From: Paenibacillus foliorum
GTDB taxonomy: Bacteria > Bacillota > Bacilli > Paenibacillales > NBRC-103111
NCBI RefSeq assembly: GCF_013141765.1
Contig: NZ_WHOD01000109.1
Coordinates: 230,664 to 294,663 of the forward strand
DNA: 64,000 nucleotides
Direction of reading: 5' to 3'
This document shows positions 26,350-35,731 of this stretch, one piece after another. The translations under genes and the position numbers were made by a program. The notes below the pieces were generated by a model, which saw nothing but the letters and a program-made list of their open reading frames with translations, was not told the origin of the DNA and made no database searches. Within the stretch, counting starts at the first letter, position 1. Every line of letters begins with the position of its first letter.

Positions 26350-26961
26350 TTAATTTTCGTTCTCCTTTCGCGGCAAATTTCTAATAAAAGCTTCAAATGT
26401 TTTTTCAATGTCTCGTTTGACTTCTTCAATGATCGACTCCTGTGTGTTTTCCGCTGGTTCCGGATGCTTCAGCAAGTAATAGCGGATCCGTTGATCGATT
26501 TGTTTTTTTACGTCTTCCACAATAAATTTGCGGTAGGGCTCATCCAAAGGATATTGATATTGATGTTCAAAAACTTCAAGAGCTCTATAAGCATCGCTGT
26601 TCAAATAATCTTTGACCTGCTCTTGAATGCAGTGGAACATTTGCGGGTTCTGCTGCGCTGCAACTGATGGTGTATGTAGGGATTGCCCTACAGAAAACTC
26701 CTCAATAGACGAATCCGTTGAGCTTGGAGTAGGATTGAGCCCGATGTTCAAAGTACCCTCAAGCTTTTCCACCTTTAATAGATCAAAACGATACTCATTT
26801 CGGATTACTGGTGGCTGTATGTTGTTTTTCTTTAATTCGTCTATTTCTTTATCCATTTCTTGAATTTTGCTATTCAGTTGTTGTATTTGTTGATTTAGAT
26901 ACTGCAGGTAATCGTTAACTTGCTTCATATAACGCAGCATATCCGGGTCCATATAGTGCAT
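26350..26961 (-). CDS. gerPC: Spore germination protein GerPC
   Basis: This 203-residue protein is the largest of the GerP set. It has an N-terminal coiled coil (about residues 12-45: VNDYLQYLNQQIQQLNSKIQ) and a beta segment FDLLKVEKLEGTLNIGLNP that is typical of GerPC. A helical C-terminal half follows. The frame reaches a TTG at 26970, but AAAGG is 9 nt before the ATG at 26961. Confidence 0.85.
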   Translation of the reverse strand: MHYMDPDMLRYMKQVNDYLQYLNQQIQQLNSKIQEMDKEIDELKKNNIQPPVIRNEYRFDLLKVEKLEGTLNIGLNPTPSSTDSSIEEFSVGQSLHTPSVAAQQNPQMFHCIQEQVKDYLNSDAYRALEVFEHQYQYPLDEPYRKFIVEDVKKQIDQRIRYYLLKHPEPAENTQESIIEEVKRDIEKTFEAFIRNLPRKENEN

Positions 26962-26996
26962 ACCATTCAACCTTTCCCTGCAAAATCAACCATTAA

Positions 26997-27200
26997 TTAA
27001 GATCTCGGCTCCGACAAAGGGATAAAAGGAATAACGGATGCCCCCACTGATGGTGCGGCTTCCTTGAATCCTCCCGTATTATAAAGCTGTGAAACAGGTT
27101 TAATAATACCCGCACTGCCAATTTGAAGAACGGAAGAGTTCGAGATACCTTCCACCTTAATTGTGTGGATGTTAATGTTTTGATGGATGAAGAAGTTCAT
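26997..27200 (-). CDS. gerPB: Spore germination protein GerPB
   Basis: This 67-residue protein matches GerPB: FFIHQNINIHTIKVEGISNS then SVLQIGSAGIIKPVSQLYNTG. It overlaps the end of gerPA by 4 bp (ATGA), which couples translation. It acts in the spore coat with the other GerP proteins. Confidence 0.87.
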   Translation of the reverse strand: MNFFIHQNINIHTIKVEGISNSSVLQIGSAGIIKPVSQLYNTGGFKEAAPSVGASVIPFIPLSEPRS

Positions 27201-27448
27201 TCTTTTTTATCCCCCTCTCCGATACCTTGATTTTGCGGCACAACGATTTCCGTTTGTTCAAAAGCTTCGGAATCATACACATTGATGACACTAGAAGAAT
27301 TGTTAACATTCAGGGTTTCACCAGAATTGAATGATCCCCCTCCGGCATATGTTTTACTATAGGTGGTTGGGGAAATAATCCCCACATCCCCGACATTAAA
27401 AACACCGCTAACACTGATCACATTGATGGCACCTACAATTGCCGGCAT
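27197..27448 (-). CDS. gerPA: Spore germination protein GerPA
   Basis: This 83-residue protein matches GerPA: MPAIVGAINVISVSGVFNVG then DVGIISPTTYSKTYAGGGSF. The usual length is about 73, and the extra residues are an acidic C-terminal tail. The frame opens at 27457, but AAGG is 9 nt before the ATG at 27448. It heads the gerP operon, which in Bacillus is transcribed late in the mother cell by sigma-K. Confidence 0.87.
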   Translation of the reverse strand: MPAIVGAINVISVSGVFNVGDVGIISPTTYSKTYAGGGSFNSGETLNVNNSSSVINVYDSEAFEQTEIVVPQNQGIGEGDKKE

Positions 27449-27483
27449 ACACGACATCCTTTTATAATAAAATGTCCTTAATG

Positions 27484-27492
27484 TATTTTATG
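27484..27492 (-). promoter_or_regulatory. Possible sigma-K -10 element for gerP
   Basis: On the minus strand the sequence CATAAAATA fits the CATA-N3-TA consensus of sigma-K promoters and lies 36 nt upstream of the gerPA start. A matching -35 was not clear. Confidence 0.3.
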
Positions 27493-27540
27493 ACTGAAGT
27501 TTCTGTGTATTCATCGATTATGAAAGGAAGTATGTAAAGA

Positions 27541-27753
27541 ATGAAAATGACAGTAAACAATAAGTGTATTCGTGTCGAAGTTATCGATATTGGAGGGGTG
27601 GGCAATTCATCCATTGTTTTAATCGGAGATGCAGAAGTTATTAGCAGCATATCTCATTTTGATACGCCAGCAGATTCTCTGGTTTTTAGTCCGAATATTC
27701 CTTTGAATCCAGTAAATCGGAACTTAGAGAAGACGAAGCCTGATCCGCCATGA
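27541..27753 (+). CDS. GerPD-like protein, divergent from gerP
   Basis: This 70-residue protein has CIRVEVIDIGGVGNSSIVLI then GDAEVISSISHFDTPADSLVF, which parallels GerPD (SSSSTFMVGDI...FDTPPEKVIIG). It reads away from the gerP operon across a 92-bp gap and is probably expressed at the same stage. AAGGAAG precedes the ATG. A terminator follows at 27788. It is best viewed as an extra GerP-family coat protein. Confidence 0.75.
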   Translation: MKMTVNNKCIRVEVIDIGGVGNSSIVLIGDAEVISSISHFDTPADSLVFSPNIPLNPVNRNLEKTKPDPP

Positions 27754-27787
27754 TAAAGCCATTTCAACTCCAGTTGATTTCTGGCAT

Positions 27788-27825
27788 AAAAATGGAGCCG
27801 CGCAGGATCTACGGACTCCATTTTT
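27788..27825. terminator. Bidirectional terminator between GerPD-like and thioesterase genes
   Basis: Arms AAAAATGGAG (27788-27797) and CTCCATTTTT (27816-27825) pair, with T-runs on both strands. It can serve the plus-strand GerPD-like gene and the minus-strand thioesterase gene. Confidence 0.72.
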
Positions 27826-27941
27826 ATTCATTCAGTATGAATTAGAATTTGACATGTGCCGCGGCTAAAAAAAGACGGTTGGCTACAATTTTTCATAAAA
27901 ATCCCTGACTAAAGTGATCGAGGAACAATTTAAGTCAACTG

Positions 27942-28337
27942 CTAAAAAAGCTGTCGTAAGGCTTCAGGTACATCACTACTTTTTCGTGATTGTATATCAA
28001 TGGTTACACTGGTCACAAGCGAGTCAGCACAAAGCTCTCCAGCTTGATTATATATCTCCTGTTTAAGCACGAAGCTAGTTCTCCCGATTTTGTCAGGATG
28101 AGTTAGGATTGAAAGCCTATCCCCTTGCTTGCACTCTTTACGATAATTGATATTAATGTTTACAGTTACAGTCTGAACACCTAACTGGCTTAACACTTCG
28201 TAGCTAAGACCTGCCGTATCATACCACTCTTCACGTCCCCACTCTAAATACTCTAAGTATTTGGCATTATTGACATGACCATTAACGTCTATTTCAGTTG
28301 ATCGAACCACAATATCAAGCGTTACTTTCATCGTCAT
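27942..28337 (-). CDS. Acyl-CoA thioesterase, YbgC/4HBT family
   Basis: This 131-residue protein has the hot-dog-fold signature STEIDVNGHVNNAKYLEYLE, in which Asp and the NGHVNN helix start form the active site. It then has NYRKECKQGDRLSI. It should hydrolyse acyl-CoA thioesters in the cytoplasm. GGAGG lies 6 nt before the ATG at 28337, so the longer frame to 28358 is not used. It follows the regulator gene by 21 nt and may be co-transcribed, with no evident functional link. Confidence 0.82.
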   Translation of the reverse strand: MTMKVTLDIVVRSTEIDVNGHVNNAKYLEYLEWGREEWYDTAGLSYEVLSQLGVQTVTVNININYRKECKQGDRLSILTHPDKIGRTSFVLKQEIYNQAGELCADSLVTSVTIDIQSRKSSDVPEALRQLF

Positions 28338-28358
28338 TTGTTCCCTCCATAAATCCAA

Positions 28359-29963
28359 TTATATTTTTTTGCGATATTCCGTTGGCGACATACCGGAGAA
28401 GGCACGAAATAGTTTAAAGAAATAACTGCTATTATCAAAACCAAGCTCCTCAGAAATTTGTTCTACACTTTGATTGGATTTATCAAGCATCTCTCGAGCT
28501 CTCTCCATCTTACATCTCGTAACAAATTCAATAAACGTTTCTCCAGTCTCTTTTTTGAAAATACGACTAAAATGAGATGAATTAAGGTCTAATCGTTTTG
28601 CCATTTCATCCATACTTATCTTTTCGTTCAAATGCATCATAACATAACGCTGTGCCTCGACGATTTCTTTGCGTTTAGTATGATCCTGGTAGGCTCTCAG
28701 TTTTCCCATTTTTTCCACTAAAAAGTTGTTCAACCATTCACTAAGATGATCTAGCGTATCAATTGCGTATACCGTTTGCTGAAGCAACTCTGCGCTATAA
28801 TTCGTAAGAAAATGCTGCATTACGGTGTACTTTAGTTCAATGTCAGTAACGATTTTTAACACCCAACTTCGGACCGAATCCATAGGATATCTATTAGCGT
28901 CCATTATACCAATCCACTTTGCTAGGGTTCCTTTGACATAATCAACATCGCAATTCAGAATACAATTTTTGAAATCATCCAGAGCCGCTGCATAATAAAC
29001 GAATATATCGTCTTTAGTTATCTCAAAATGCTGCAATTTGAGAATGCGATTCTCCCCTGAATAAAAGCGAAAGGTTTTTGCATTCAGTAATAAAGTGATC
29101 TGCTTTTTCAATTCAGTCATCGTATCGCAACTCTCACCGAAGTAAAAAGAAGTTCCTATTTTCATATAACGGCCCATTGAATTTTGAATCAATTGCAACT
29201 CTTCGTTTATTTTATCCAATAGGTTCCATTTGATCGACTTAGGATAGGGGTATAGGATATAATAATGTCTCTCGTCAAGTGTAACAATTACACTTCCCTC
29301 GATCTTAACCGATTCGTTTAGCGCATTAACTATTACATATTGAAGCTGGTGCTCTCCGCCAAACCTCTCCTCTAAATGCGAGAAACGTTCCAGCATGCAG
29401 AGCACAGGTAAATAAGGAGTTCCATTTATTAAGCGAATGCCGAAGCTTTCCGCTTTCACTGCCCATTCTGTTTCATTCCATATAGGTTGTTCTATCAATG
29501 AATGCAAAAATTTCGTGCCTAACGATGAAAGACTTTCAAAAACTACGGTTTGTAGTTTCTGCCTTTCACTTCTTAATACTTCTTCTTCATTTAACTGTTT
29601 AGTAAGCTGACGTAAAATATCTATTAACTGTTCGATTCGAAGAGTTTCTTTTAGAATATAATCATTAACATTCAACTTGACTGCCCTTTGAGCAAAGTGA
29701 AAATCTTCATGGCATGATAATATGACAGTCTTTAGAAATGGGTTGATTTTGCGTCCTTCTTCAATTAACTCTAACCCATTTATGATTGGCATACCTATAT
29801 CGGTGATTAGAATATCAGGTGTCACACGCTTGCAAGCATGAACAGCTTCCTCTCCATCAGAACAAGCCTCAATGAGCTCCAAACCGAGTTGCTGCCAAGG
29901 AATTTTTGTCGTTAGGTAATCAATAACAGGCATATGGTCGTCAGCGATAATTACTTTATACAT
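28359..29963 (-). CDS. AraC-type response regulator (YesN-like)
   Basis: This 534-residue protein has an N-terminal receiver domain with the phosphoacceptor Asp in DILITDIGMPIINGLEL and the Lys in NDYILKETLRIEQL. It has a long middle region and a C-terminal double helix-turn-helix of the AraC family (KISMDEMAKRLDLNSSHFSR, then GFDNSSYFFKLFRAFSGMSP). It is the cytoplasmic partner of the kinase encoded just upstream; the genes are nearly contiguous. GGAG sits 9 nt before the ATG at 29963. Targets probably include the sugar-uptake genes nearby. Confidence 0.88.
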   Translation of the reverse strand: MYKVIIADDHMPVIDYLTTKIPWQQLGLELIEACSDGEEAVHACKRVTPDILITDIGMPIINGLELIEEGRKINPFLKTVILSCHEDFHFAQRAVKLNVNDYILKETLRIEQLIDILRQLTKQLNEEEVLRSERQKLQTVVFESLSSLGTKFLHSLIEQPIWNETEWAVKAESFGIRLINGTPYLPVLCMLERFSHLEERFGGEHQLQYVIVNALNESVKIEGSVIVTLDERHYYILYPYPKSIKWNLLDKINEELQLIQNSMGRYMKIGTSFYFGESCDTMTELKKQITLLLNAKTFRFYSGENRILKLQHFEITKDDIFVYYAAALDDFKNCILNCDVDYVKGTLAKWIGIMDANRYPMDSVRSWVLKIVTDIELKYTVMQHFLTNYSAELLQQTVYAIDTLDHLSEWLNNFLVEKMGKLRAYQDHTKRKEIVEAQRYVMMHLNEKISMDEMAKRLDLNSSHFSRIFKKETGETFIEFVTRCKMERAREMLDKSNQSVEQISEELGFDNSSYFFKLFRAFSGMSPTEYRKKI

Positions 29964-29964
29964 T

Positions 29965-31734
29965 TCATTCATTCTCCATAGTTGAAATTGGAAGGGTTAA
30001 TACGATGTTGGCGCCTTGATTATAAACGCTTTGTATCGTCATCTGAAACCGATCCCCATAAATTAACTTTAGACGCTCATACACATTGAAAAGCCCTATA
30101 CCCGATATCTTATAACTGCCATTATGAGCAGATTCTTCAATAATCTGTTTTTTATTAAGGAGTAAGCGTTCCTGTAAAATGCTCATGGTTTCAGAATCGA
30201 TACCCAGTCCATTATCCTTAACCGATATGAGCAAATTATCACCAAATTTTTCTACATTTATCGTAATGCAACCGCTTTTTCGGGAAAAGCCGTGCTTATA
30301 AGCATTTTCAATTATTGGCTGGAGTATAAATCTGGGTACTGTTTCCAGAAGCAATTCCGAATTCACATCTATATGAAAAACGACTGGATGCCTCATAGTA
30401 AAGTTCATCAAATCCATATACTGCTTGGCCATATCGATCTCAGCAAGTAAAGATACAAACTCTTGCTGGCTGGAAACTGTTGATCGCAGAAGAGTTGATA
30501 ATGATCCTACCAATTCGGCGTTCTGATGATCGTCTTTCATTAACAGCTTTAAACGAACGGAGCTTAGCACGTTAAACAAGAAATGAGGATGAATTTGCGC
30601 ATGCAACATATCAATCTCTGCTTTCCGTTTAAGCTGCTGTTCGAGCTTGACTTGTTCAAGCATCTGTATAATTCGGTCAAGCATTTCATCGAAAGCCCGG
30701 CCTAGACGTCCTACTTCATCCCTTCCTCTTATGTTAGACCGTACTTCTATATCTCCAGCTTCAACCTTTAGCGCAACTTCACCAAGTACTTGAATCGGTT
30801 TAGTAAACTTTTGAAGCAAATAGGTAAGGATTATGATAAATCCAACTACAAAAAGCACTTGTAGAACCAAACCAGACCGAGAAATATTGTTTAATTTATC
30901 GGTCAATTGTTCATAAGGAGCCAAACTGACCAAATTCCAACCAGCATGACGAAGGGGTATCGACACATACAAGTGAGTTTTTCCTTTTAAACTAATAATC
31001 TCAGGTGATTCTACGACACCTTTCTTAATTAAATCCAGAAAATTATCTCCAATACAACCCTTATCTCGATAGGACAAAATTTGGCTATTATTATCCAAGA
31101 GAAAAATCTCCTCGGAAAACTTGTCATAGATGTCGCTAAACGTATTCTCCGTACGACTTACAATTAAATAAGCAAACGGCCTTGACGAATTGTCCGTTAA
31201 AACTCTTGCTGTCATGATGACATAAGGATTCTCTGCTACCTGTGATTTCAAATAATTAGGTTGAACTCCCAAAAAAAGCGTATCTAATGCCGATGTTTGG
31301 GACAAATCCTTGAACCAAGATTGTTCCCTGAAATTCGAAGGTTCAAACTCATAATACGAATAATCGGAAAAATATCGACCATCCTCCATAAGCAAAGTGA
31401 GCTGCATATTCGGTTTATCACTCACCAACTGTTCTAATTGGGTCGTTACTAACTTCGATAGTAATGGATCAGATTTGCCCTGAAGCGAGCTCTTAAGCTC
31501 CGAATCAAATTGAATCGTATTCGATACGGCAACCATTTCTTCAATAACCTTATTCATTTGAACCTGCACATTTTGCAATATCTGTTTTGAGCTTTCCAAC
31601 GAATGTTCTCGAATGATCCGCTGTGAAAAATCATTTGTAATATATAGCATAATGATGGTTGGCAGTATTAAACAAGTGATTGAAGTAACGATTAATTTTT
31701 TCCTAAGAGATAGATTTCGAAAGAATAATAACAT
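29965..31734 (-). CDS. Sensor histidine kinase (YesM-like)
   Basis: This 589-residue membrane kinase has a first helix at about residues 13-30 (KLIVTSITCLILPTIIMLYI), a large extracellular sensor (30-285), a second helix near 288-308 and a HAMP linker. The His_kinase domain has Q-x-HPHFLFNVL with the phosphorylated His, and an ATPase domain has IENAYKHGF and VKDNGLGID. Such kinases sense extracellular sugars or binding-protein complexes. AGGAG lies before the ATG. It is separated from the GH3 gene upstream by 274 bp and probably has its own promoter. Confidence 0.88.
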   Translation of the reverse strand: MLLFFRNLSLRKKLIVTSITCLILPTIIMLYITNDFSQRIIREHSLESSKQILQNVQVQMNKVIEEMVAVSNTIQFDSELKSSLQGKSDPLLSKLVTTQLEQLVSDKPNMQLTLLMEDGRYFSDYSYYEFEPSNFREQSWFKDLSQTSALDTLFLGVQPNYLKSQVAENPYVIMTARVLTDNSSRPFAYLIVSRTENTFSDIYDKFSEEIFLLDNNSQILSYRDKGCIGDNFLDLIKKGVVESPEIISLKGKTHLYVSIPLRHAGWNLVSLAPYEQLTDKLNNISRSGLVLQVLFVVGFIIILTYLLQKFTKPIQVLGEVALKVEAGDIEVRSNIRGRDEVGRLGRAFDEMLDRIIQMLEQVKLEQQLKRKAEIDMLHAQIHPHFLFNVLSSVRLKLLMKDDHQNAELVGSLSTLLRSTVSSQQEFVSLLAEIDMAKQYMDLMNFTMRHPVVFHIDVNSELLLETVPRFILQPIIENAYKHGFSRKSGCITINVEKFGDNLLISVKDNGLGIDSETMSILQERLLLNKKQIIEESAHNGSYKISGIGLFNVYERLKLIYGDRFQMTIQSVYNQGANIVLTLPISTMENE

Positions 31735-31824
31735 TATAAACTCCTAATCAATAGAATAAAGACTTTTAACTTTACATTGCCGAAAATTAGAGCATCGGTG
31801 GCAGTTACAGCTTCAATACAGGAG

Positions 31825-31878
31825 GGGCCATGATCGAATGCATCTTGCTGTTAGACAAGATGCATTCTGTCATGGCCC
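31825..31878 (-). repeat. Long inverted repeat behind the GH3 gene
   Basis: Arms 31825-31847 and 31856-31878 (23 nt each) pair with a 2-nt internal mismatch around an 8-nt loop. Neither strand shows a T-run afterwards. It lies between the GH3 gene and the sensor kinase gene, where it could end or protect the upstream mRNA. Confidence 0.5.
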
Positions 31879-32008
31879 ATCCAAGGTAATACGAGTAGGC
31901 TTCGTGCATATGCAATAATCAAATCTCTACTATGCAAATTATATCATGGATGATACCAACCCGTGGAATATTTGATTTCCTTATCGGATACCAATCATTT
32001 AATCAGTA

Positions 32009-33769
32009 TTAAATACGTGTATCCCATAATCCACAAAAAGCATCAACTTCACATTGTCCTTTAAATGAAGATTCTCCTAATATTTTCTTAATCGTTTCTT
32101 GAATTACAGTTCTGGTTGGTGCATATGCATTGATGTAGGTCTTAACCATCGGCACATCATATAAATGAAAGGGATTATGCAATGAAACAAATACCGTCGG
32201 CAATGAGGTAACATACCACGGAATTTCCGAACTCATAGGTGAAGACCATTTGATACGCGCGTAATTTGCTTGTGCAAATTCTTGAACATTCGCAAATAAG
32301 ATCACAGCGTCAAACGAATTCGTAAATATTGATACCTTCTCACGTTTAAAACGTTGAACAGCTACAGGAGCTTGCTTATTCTCAGCACTCTCTTGCTTCA
32401 CTTGTGCAATCTGCGCTGTCTGCGGTACAAATAAGGTCACTTCAAAACCAACTTTCTCAAGCTCTTCAACAATTATATCTTTTACGCCTTGTTGTTTTTG
32501 CCCAAAAAACACGAGGTCATCACCAAGAACATACAACATGATTCGACGATGCGTCTCCGGTTTAAGAGGTAGCTCTGCACGTGTTTGTTTAACAAGTGTG
32601 ATGGATTGATCTGCTACCTCTCTCGCTATGGCCTTATGAGTTTCACAACCAATCACACTTAAAGCCGATATCGGCGGAACAAGTGTGCCTGCTCGTTGTT
32701 TATTATGCAAACCAAGGGAAGCTTTTAATCCTAAAATGCGTTTGAGCGCATCTGTTAATCGTTGTTCGGTAATAATACCATTTTTGTAACCATCCATCAT
32801 AAAGGAAAAATCCTCTTCCGGATCATTAAAGAACAAGAACATATCACATCCCGCTGCTATTGTGTGAGGTAATATGTCTGAGCGTTTCATAGCCGATGTA
32901 AGTCCTAACATTGCAGAAGCATCGGTAAGGACCAATCCATTAAACCCTAACTTATCACGCAATAATCCTGTAACTAATTCCGGCGATAAGGTTGCAGGCA
33001 ATATTTCTGCATCTGTCAAATTTGGGTTTAATCGGCGGGAATAAGCAGGTAATTTAATATGACCGATCATAACGCTATGAACCCCTGCTTCAATCATTCC
33101 ATGATACACTTTGCCATACGTTTGATCCCATTCTTCGCAAGACAGTGTATTAACACTCGTCAATAAGTGATGATCGCGCTCATCCACACCATCGCCAGGG
33201 AAATGCTTCATTGCAGCAGCGAAGCCGCTTTTACATATCCCTTTAAAATAGGCCTCAGACATATCCAAAACCACTTCTGGCTTATCGCTAAAACAACGTG
33301 TCATCGTTACGGGATTCCGCCAATTGTAATTAATATCAACCACTGGAGCAAATGACCAGTTACAACCTATCGCAGCCCCTTCGACACCACTAACATAGCC
33401 TAATTGGTATGCATATTGAGGGTCTTTAGTGGCGCCAATTTGTATATGGGTACCAATCAAAGTACCATCTGTACAAGCCCCATTACCGCCTGACTCTACA
33501 TTGGCTGCGATGAGTAAAGGAATCTTACTGTTTTCCTGTAAATATTTATTTTGCTCATAGATCGTTTCAGCATTATTGGGATTATAACGCACTCCGCCAA
33601 TATGGTACTTTTCTAATATATCCTTTAAATATTCCTGATCATGACGATACCCTAAGTTTATAAATAGTTGTCCGATCTTTTCTTCGATTGTCATTGAATC
33701 TATTGTTGTTTCTACCCATGTAATGTCTTCATTGCTTAAATTAAAAGGTTTTGCTTTCAAATTCACCAT
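32009..33769 (-). CDS. GH3 family glycoside hydrolase (beta-hexosaminidase-like)
   Basis: This 586-residue protein lacks a signal peptide and is probably cytoplasmic. The barrel domain contains KHFPGDGVDERDHH, the GH3 loop with the His/Asp pair seen in NagZ-type beta-N-acetylglucosaminidases. LVLTDASAMLG carries the predicted nucleophile Asp. A C-terminal alpha/beta sandwich follows (residues 395-560). The start has AAGGAG. It lies 43 nt past the permease gene, so it probably hydrolyses the imported glycoside. The substrate (amino sugar or glucoside) is unresolved. Confidence 0.8.
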   Translation of the reverse strand: MVNLKAKPFNLSNEDITWVETTIDSMTIEEKIGQLFINLGYRHDQEYLKDILEKYHIGGVRYNPNNAETIYEQNKYLQENSKIPLLIAANVESGGNGACTDGTLIGTHIQIGATKDPQYAYQLGYVSGVEGAAIGCNWSFAPVVDINYNWRNPVTMTRCFSDKPEVVLDMSEAYFKGICKSGFAAAMKHFPGDGVDERDHHLLTSVNTLSCEEWDQTYGKVYHGMIEAGVHSVMIGHIKLPAYSRRLNPNLTDAEILPATLSPELVTGLLRDKLGFNGLVLTDASAMLGLTSAMKRSDILPHTIAAGCDMFLFFNDPEEDFSFMMDGYKNGIITEQRLTDALKRILGLKASLGLHNKQRAGTLVPPISALSVIGCETHKAIAREVADQSITLVKQTRAELPLKPETHRRIMLYVLGDDLVFFGQKQQGVKDIIVEELEKVGFEVTLFVPQTAQIAQVKQESAENKQAPVAVQRFKREKVSIFTNSFDAVILFANVQEFAQANYARIKWSSPMSSEIPWYVTSLPTVFVSLHNPFHLYDVPMVKTYINAYAPTRTVIQETIKKILGESSFKGQCEVDAFCGLWDTRI

Positions 33770-33812
33770 TTTTTGTAATCTCCTTTTTAATTTACCCGAG
33801 TATTGGATTTAC

Positions 33813-34643
33813 TTATCCCTTCACACTACCCATAGCAACACCTTCAATAACATGCTTCTGCCCAATAATGAAAATAATCAACAGCGGCAAAATAGCGGAT
33901 ACAGCACCAGCCATTATGAGGGAATAAAATTCGCCATTCGCATCTGCAAACTTACGCATACCGATCTGCAGGGTAAACAAAAGATCAGACCGGATAAAAA
34001 TCAACGGATTCTGGTAATCGTTCCATGTCCAGATAAATCGTAAGATCATATAGGTTGCCAAAGCTGGCTTAACTAGCGGAAGTGTAATCCGGGAAAAGAT
34101 GACCCAATGATTCGCACCGTCAATCCTGGCCGATTCAATAATATCATTATGAATACCCATGAAAAACTGTCGCAGCAGGAATGTCCCTAGAACCCCGGAG
34201 GCACCTATCAGGATCAAACCAAGATGGCTATCAAACAATCCCATCCAACGCATCATAATAAATTGCGGTACCAGAATGGCCTGAGAAGGAATCATGAAGG
34301 TGACCAGTACGAGAACGAAGATCATATCTCGCCCTTTGAAGGGAACCTTAGAGAAGCCATAAGCAGCCATACATGATATTAGTAAAGAAAACAGGGTTGT
34401 CAGTATAGAAACCTTCAAGCTGTTCCAGTAATACATTGAAAAAGGCAGCGCTCCGGCCCAAACCTCATGGTAATTTTCTGCCGCTCTCCACGTCTTTGGA
34501 ATCCATTGAATTGGATAAGTCAACACATCAAGCTCTGGCTTGAAAGAAGCCGAAATCATCCAGAAGAAAGGCAAAGCGAAGAAGATTCCCATCGCCCCCA
34601 TCACTAAAGTGATTAATGTACGATCGATACGAATTAATTTCAT
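33813..34643 (-). CDS. Sugar ABC transporter permease (MalG type)
   Basis: This 276-residue integral membrane protein has six predicted helices and the EAA loop ESARIDGANHWVIFSRITLPLVKP that contacts the ATPase. It is paired with the permease encoded 11 nt upstream. No ATPase gene is nearby, as usual for CUT1 systems that share MsmX. AAGGGG is 7 nt before the ATG at 34643, so the longer frame to 34688 is not preferred. Confidence 0.88.
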   Translation of the reverse strand: MKLIRIDRTLITLVMGAMGIFFALPFFWMISASFKPELDVLTYPIQWIPKTWRAAENYHEVWAGALPFSMYYWNSLKVSILTTLFSLLISCMAAYGFSKVPFKGRDMIFVLVLVTFMIPSQAILVPQFIMMRWMGLFDSHLGLILIGASGVLGTFLLRQFFMGIHNDIIESARIDGANHWVIFSRITLPLVKPALATYMILRFIWTWNDYQNPLIFIRSDLLFTLQIGMRKFADANGEFYSLIMAGAVSAILPLLIIFIIGQKHVIEGVAMGSVKG

Positions 34644-34654
34644 AGGAACACCCC

Positions 34655-35602
34655 TTAATAGTTTACCCATTTCTTTTGACCAACCCATTGAATAAGAGTA
34701 ATCACAAGAATGAAGAGAAGCAGTACGATGCCCATGGCAGAAGCGTAACCGGACTTCAAATTGATAAATGCAGTTTCGTATAAGTAAAAAACAATGACCG
34801 AAGTGGAGCCTGCTGGCCCTCCGTTCGTCAGGATCATGATGAGATCGAATGCCTTGAAGGAAGCGACCAATCCGGTTATTAACAAAAAGAAAGTCGTTGG
34901 TGAAAGCATCTGCAACGTAATGGAGAAAAATTGCCGAATGGGCGATGCTCCATCAATATCAGCTGCTTCGTACAAATCCTTCGGTATATTTTGCAAACCA
35001 GCCATAAATATAATCATATTGAATCCTAGTGAAGACCATACCATTATGATCATGACAGACAGCAACGCGTAATGCGTATCCGCGAGCCACAATGGCGGAC
35101 TATCGATCCCAATTGACTTTAAGAATCCATTAATTGGACCATTGGTTGGATGAAATAACACCCTCCACAATACTGCTACTGCTACAAAACTTGAGATAAA
35201 CGGCATAAAGTAGACTACCTTGAAGAAGGTTTTGAAGTACGTCGCCTTATTAATGAGCACCGCCAATACTAATGAAAGAAATAGGGATACGGGAACAACA
35301 GCCATCAACGCGATGTTGTTCTTCATGGATTGAATAAAGTTTTCATCATGAAAAAGCTTTTGGTAATTTTCGAATCCGACTGATTTGATGCTGTCCAGAC
35401 CAGAAATAAAATTCCAATCGGTGAAGCTAATGATACCGGAGAGCAGAATGGGTATAATCGTTAGGATGGTAGTAGTAATTAGCATGGGTGCAGTAAAAAA
35501 GAAGCCGGCCCAAGCATCACCACTATGAGAGCGCTTTCTAGAATGCTGCAGAAGTTTCTTTGATACGATTCCAGCGGGGTTTTCTATCAAAGCTTGTTTC
35601 AA
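34655..35602 (-). CDS. Sugar ABC transporter permease (MalF/UgpA type)
   Basis: This 315-residue membrane protein has about six helices from residue 35 on and the EAA loop EAADIDGASPIRQFFSITLQ. The frame extends to 35665, but AGAGGTG sits 6 nt before a TTG at 35602, which I choose; the upstream residues would overlap the promoter box. With the MalG-type partner it forms the import channel for the binding proteins at 37429 and 39001. An activator-like box and TATAAT lie directly upstream. Confidence 0.85.
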   Translation of the reverse strand: MKQALIENPAGIVSKKLLQHSRKRSHSGDAWAGFFFTAPMLITTTILTIIPILLSGIISFTDWNFISGLDSIKSVGFENYQKLFHDENFIQSMKNNIALMAVVPVSLFLSLVLAVLINKATYFKTFFKVVYFMPFISSFVAVAVLWRVLFHPTNGPINGFLKSIGIDSPPLWLADTHYALLSVMIIMVWSSLGFNMIIFMAGLQNIPKDLYEAADIDGASPIRQFFSITLQMLSPTTFFLLITGLVASFKAFDLIMILTNGGPAGSTSVIVFYLYETAFINLKSGYASAMGIVLLLFILVITLIQWVGQKKWVNY

Positions 35603-35636
35603 ATCAATCACCTCTTGTTGTTTGGTTATGCTTCTT

Positions 35637-35680
35637 ATTATAAGGAGCTGAAACAGTAAGAACATCCAAGAATTTTTTCT
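35637..35680 (-). promoter_or_regulatory. Box E and -10 element before the permease operon
   Basis: On the minus strand AGAAAAAATTCTTGGATG (35663-35680) is followed after exactly 20 nt by TATAAT (35637-35642). It aligns with the TGCAAAAATTGTTGNATG boxes at 38872, 40440, 40501 and 55461, though it is the most divergent copy. Confidence 0.5.
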
Positions 35681-35731
35681 ATCCGAAAAAATATTTGCGC
35701 GCTTTTTCTATTGTAGAGTTACCTTGAATGC

